Positions 61,501 to 64,000 of a stretch of 64,000 nt of DNA are shown here, piece by piece. The notes beneath the pieces are model-generated. The model ran no database searches. It was not told where the DNA came from and saw only the letters and a list, made by a program, of their open reading frames with translations. This DNA is from Akkermansiaceae bacterium (GTDB taxonomy: Bacteria > Verrucomicrobiota > Verrucomicrobiia > Verrucomicrobiales > Akkermansiaceae), in NCBI GenBank assembly GCA_024233135.1, contig JACKPZ010000016.1, positions 1 through 64,000 on the forward strand, given 5' to 3'. Numbering within the stretch: the first letter of the stretch is position 1; each line of letters opens with the position of its first letter. The position numbers and the translations under genes are program-made.

Positions 61501-64000
61501 TCCGCGGTCCGCGACGTAGGCGCCGCCGCTGCCGTCGGGCGCGACGCCGGACAGCCCGCTGAGTCCCGATGCGAGCGTGCCGACTCCCCAGGGAGCCAGC
61601 AGTTCCGGGTCGGTCGAGTAGCGGAAGACCACGGTGGTCGCGCTGTTTTTCGGATCGACGGTGGCGTTGAGCCGCGCGGAGGTGGGTGTCAGATCGTCCG
61701 CCGCTTCGGTGGTGAGAAGCGGGAGTTCGTAGAGCACGAAACTCATGCCGATGCTCTGGATCGAGCCGGTGCCGGAGGAGACCCAGCGGATGTAATACGT
61801 CGCTCCGGGATCCAGCCCGAGGGTGGCGGCGTAGATCGTCGCGCTCACCTGCTGGCCCGCGGTGTTGATGTCACCGACGTTGAGGGAGGAAATGATCTCC
61901 GTGTTTTCGACGACCACGCGGCGGAGCACGTGGTTTCCGCTGTCGGCGACGATCAGGTTGCCATCGAGCGCGACCATCAGGCCGGTCGGCGCGTGGAACT
62001 CGGCGCTGTCGGATTTCCCGTTGGTGAAACCGATGGTCCCGGTGCCCGCCACGGTGGTCACCTCGGCGGCGGCGGTGATCCGGCGGATCCGCGCGTTCTC
62101 CTCGTCCGCCACGTAAAGGCTGCCCGCGCCGTCGGTCGCAAGACCGGACGGGGAGTCGAATTGGGCCGCCGTTCCGGTGCCGTCCGCGAAGCCTTCGGAC
62201 GACCCGGCGAAAGTGCTCACCTCGCTGGCGAGCGCGCCACCGGAGGTGATCTCGCGGATGCGGTGGTTGCCGGTGTCCGCCACGTAAAGCGTGCTGCCGA
62301 CGACGAGCACGTCCCTCGGGCTGTCAAACTCCGCGCTCAGCGGACTGGTCGAGTCGGCATACCCGACGGCTCCGGAACCGGCCCAGGTGCTCACTCCGCC
62401 GGCCGGCGTGATCTTGCGGATGCGGTGGTTGAGCGCATCGGCCACGAAAACGTTGCCGTCGTCGTCGCAGGAGACTCCGTAGGGATAGTTGAAGCGGGCC
62501 GCGGAGCCCGGCTGGTTCAGGAAACCGGCGTTTCCGGGACTGTTCGGACCGGCCAGGGTTTCCACCATCCACACGCCCCCCTCGACGCTCGGGCGGACGA
62601 TCTTGCAGATCCGGTGGTTGAAGGTGTCGGCGACGTAGAGGTTGTCGTCCGGCCCCACGGCGATGGCGGAGGGAAACGAAAACCTCGCGTCCGGGCCCGG
62701 GCCGTTCGCCAGTCCCGAGAAGGTGCCACCGCCGGCGATGGTGACCATGGTTCCGTCCGGCAGGATCTGGCGGATCCGGTGGTTTCCGGGATCGGCGACG
62801 AAGATGTTGCCCTGCGCGTCCCCGGCGACGGCCGCCGGAAACCCGAATTTCCCGCTGGTGCGGAAACCGTCCAGAAACCCGGCCACTCCCGTGCCGGCGA
62901 AGGTGCCCACCACCGGCCGGAACAACGGGTCGGTCGAGAGTTCGAATGCCCCCGCCGTGTCGTCGATCGGCACGCGGGTGTGAAGCGCCAGCCCGTCCGG
63001 GTTGTAATCGCCCACCTCGGCCTCGACCGCGCCGATGTCGGACGCCGCGCCGAGTCCCCGCGGAAACCCGCGCTGGTCGGTGGCGAGGCTTTCATCGGCA
63101 CCGTGATCGATCGCCGGCGAGTCCGGCTGGGGCGGCATCGTGAGCGTCGGGCCGCCGTAGTTTCCGAGCGGGGCGAGCCGCGGATCGCCGCCGGTGACAT
63201 TGGACGAGGAAACGGTGAAGGGGCCGAAGAAATTGGCGCTTTCCGGCGCGGTGTTGCCGGCGACGATCGAGCTGCGGAGCGTCAGCGCGCTGCCGAAATC
63301 GTTGTAGATGCCGCCACCCTTGTTCCCCGCATGGTTTTCCGTGAGCGTGGCGTGGATCAGCGTCAGCGGGCTGGTGTGGTAGATGCCGCCGCCGAAGAGC
63401 ACCGCGGTGTTTCCGGTGACGGTGGAGTTGGTGAGCACAAGGTCGCCGGAGCTCGCGCTGTAGATGCCGCCGCCGAGCGAACCGGCGCTGTTGCCGTTCA
63501 CCGTGCTGCGGATCACCTCCAGGCTGCCGGTGCTGGAAATCCCGCCGCCGTAGTTCACCGCCGCGCTGTCGGAAACCATGCAGTCCTCCAGCTTCGTGTG
63601 GCCCGCGTTGTAGATCGCCCCGCCGAAGCCGTTGGCCGCCGCGCCCGCGCTGTTGCCGCCTTCGAGCGTGAGTTTCCTGAGCGTCAGGTCGCCGGACGCG
63701 GTCACGGAAACCAAGCGGGTCGCAGCGTTTCCGGAAATCGTCACGCCGCTGGCGATCGCGCTGGCATCCAGGGTGAGCTCCTTGTCCAGCACCAGCTCGC
63801 TCGACAAGGTGATGGTGTGCGACAGATCGGTGAAGACGCCCGGCGAAAAGTCGATCACGTTGCCCGGTCCGGCCGTCACAATCGCCTGCCGCAGCGTGCC
63901 TGGGCCGCTGTCAGCCGCACTGGTGACCGTGATGTCCGCCGCGCCCGCGACCATCGGCAGGACACCGCAGAGAAGGCCGGCCGCCATACCGCGGAGTCTC
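58582..64000 (-). CDS. NHL-repeat and parallel beta-helix surface protein (5' end beyond the window)
   Basis: At least 1,805 residues are visible. The frame is open to the window edge and the residues before the first ATG (Arg-Leu-Arg-Gly) look like the basic start of a signal peptide, so the true start lies outside. Residues about 20-320 form a right-handed beta-helix with GGGIYN turns of the choice-of-anchor Q/polymorphic type. Then follow about eighteen NHL-like units (family pattern LYVADTGNHRIRKI and TLAGSGVAGFADG), split into blocks by FN3-like domains (ATLNASVNPMGSATDVWFEW) and a choice-of-anchor D-like domain. The tail has a degraded calcium-type motif (NDGVCNLLKYAFHLEP) and a DYIPEWSTNLVNWSPL module. 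It probably forms beta-propellers for binding at the surface. It is the first visible gene of the giant operon. Confidence 0.88.
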   Translation of the reverse strand, partial: RLRGMAAGLLCGVLPMVAGAADITVTSAADSGPGTLRQAIVTAGPGNVIDFSPGVFTDLSHTITLSSELVLDKELTLDASAIASGVTISGNAATRLVSVTASGDLTLRKLTLEGGNSAGAAANGFGGAIYNAGHTKLEDCMVSDSAAVNYGGGISSTGSLEVIRSTVNGNSAGSLGGGIYSASSGDLVLTNSTVTGNTAVLFGGGIYHTSPLTLIHATLTENHAGNKGGGIYNDFGSALTLRSSIVAGNTAPESANFFGPFTVSSSNVTGGDPRLAPLGNYGGPTLTMPPQPDSPAIDHGADESLATDQRGFPRGLGAASDIGAVEAEVGDYNPDGLALHTRVPIDDTAGAFELSTDPLFRPVVGTFAGTGVAGFLDGFRTSGKFGFPAAVAGDAQGNIFVADPGNHRIRQILPDGTMVTIAGGGTFSGLANGPGPDARFSFPSAIAVGPDDNLYVADTFNHRICKIVRPSVEGGVWMVETLAGPNSPGNAGFLNQPGSAARFNYPYGVSCDDDGNVFVADALNHRIRKITPAGGVSTWAGSGAVGYADSTSPLSAEFDSPRDVLVVGSTLYVADTGNHRIREITSGGALASEVSTFAGSSEGFADGTGTAAQFDSPSGLATDGAGSLYVADEENARIRRITAAAEVTTVAGTGTIGFTNGKSDSAEFHAPTGLMVALDGNLIVADSGNHVLRRVVVENTEIISSLNVGDINTAGQQVSATIYAATLGLDPGATYYIRWVSSGTGSIQSIGMSFVLYELPLLTTEAADDLTPTSARLNATVDPKNSATTVVFRYSTDPELLAPWGVGTLASGLSGLSGVAPDGSGGAYVADRGNHRILHISESGVVSTFAGSGVAGFADGNGTAAQFENPAGLAIDGSGNLYVADEFNHRIRKITPGGAVSTLAGSGVAGFGDGAANAALFLYPADVAVDAAGNVFVADSGNHRIREISAATGQVSTLAGTGISGLTTDGAAGLAQFSSPRGIAVDGPGTHVWVADTGNHAARLVFSGNVFTIAGDGSPGDFSSPQGIALDEDDKVFVSDTGNHRVRRVEIDGTVTTLAGSGIDGTVDTPTAGNGLYPATAAQFSSPAGIGIDAAGRMFVSQGGSLRTIARADELPTVTVDPRPTGTGERLVSADIDQPLLPNSTYYFGTTATNYRGTVTGESLEFTTPQAGITVASGSTAIEDGQVDALDFGNTPTGQPVVRQITLSNPGNFTLNVSSIDLPAGYQMAAGPWQIAPLDTLALDVSLSAVSAGEYAGDVTIHSDAPDQTTFTFPVTGLVLDPPAVTTLDATDITGPTATLNASVNPMGSATDVWFEWSLDAEFDGFTVGTQAATLAQPSGIATDAAGNLYIADTLNHRIRKITPGGVETTLAGTGSAGFADGPGTTAQFNEPVGIVVGAGGTIYVADSNNHRIRAITAAGTVSTFAGLGSPGFTDGVPAAARFNLPSGLAINANGTLHVADRGNNRIRKVGPDGTVSTLASGFDGPFGVAIDAAGTAYVTEASGHAIHKVATNGTTTLFAGSAAVSGMVDDTGAAARFSGPSGLAFRADGTLLVADTGNHRIRAISPAGVVSSFAGSGVAGPDDGLGEVAQFDQPISLAATPSGGVVVGETAHATLRTIVSTQVLVQAASGLTGATDQAVPAELTGLDPAATYYFRAIATNGGGTSVGATLSFGGAPFLVWQAMKFGADATNPAIAGAMAEPANDGVCNLLKYAFHLEPLDPCCSGMPVVDLGSGELGITFTKVLAATDLDYIPEWSTNLVNWSPLGFTEQILNDDGTTQEVRAFLPATPGGPMFLRINVTQRQP

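Noticed and set aside
1..64000. tRNA or rRNA genes
   Set aside because: No cloverleaf with a GTTCRANYC-type arm and no rRNA-like conserved stretch was seen on reading; a covariance-model scan would be needed to be certain.

Overview
The window reads as part of a high-G+C genome from the phylum Verrucomicrobiota, most like the Luteolibacter/Haloferula/Akkermansiaceae side. This rests on two PEP-CTERM proteins ending in VPEP, a hydrophobic segment and an Arg cluster, a DUF1080 protein, a PL9-like beta-helix protein, very large repeat-rich exported proteins, and a recurring tail (a Ca-binding DPDGDG-type motif and/or a module of the form Y-x-V-E-x-S-x-x-L, ending F-x-R-x-x-V). No rRNA or tRNA gene was found, so the placement is an inference.

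Left part (1-14.6 kb): an accessory region of mostly single genes. It holds a truncated DUF1080 protein, a divergent tautomerase/HxlR-regulator pair, a PL9-like protein, a 1.2-kaa beta-strand-repeat protein, a low-G+C orphan lipoprotein-like gene, two PEP-CTERM proteins and a double-thioredoxin exported protein. It is littered with decayed pieces: an HxlR C-terminus, a GH67 alpha-glucuronidase C-terminus, the N-terminus of a beta-helix protein and the last fifth of an RND pump. Short GC-rich hairpin repeats and a recurring motif containing TGACCCC lie close to several of these.

Middle (14.7-30.2 kb): a complete RND efflux system (outer-membrane factor, adaptor, permease) divergent from a TetR regulator across a palindromic operator candidate; purE; a YebC/PmpR-family gene; a TMTC-like membrane glycosyltransferase; a small membrane-anchored protein; a PIN-PhoH ATPase; a membrane-anchored transglutaminase-like protein behind an attenuator-like leader; and a Phd/VapC toxin-antitoxin pair.

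Right part (30.2-64 kb): six genes in a row on the minus strand with gaps of 57 bp or less and two ATGA stop/start overlaps. In transcription order they encode an NHL-repeat/beta-helix protein (5' end outside the window), a 657-aa exported protein, a giant protein of about 3,600 aa, a 1,168-aa protein with TSP3-like and RTX-like calcium motifs, a parvulin-type PPIase lipoprotein, and a 3,635-aa autotransporter with about 29 copies of a 92-residue repeat. This looks like one giant surface-protein operon with its own periplasmic folding factor, and it is the strongest candidate here for an undescribed system. The first 2.6 kb of the giant gene (about 53.4-56.0 kb) carries many frameshifts while the remaining 7.8 kb carries none, which suggests a local sequence-quality problem more than decay.
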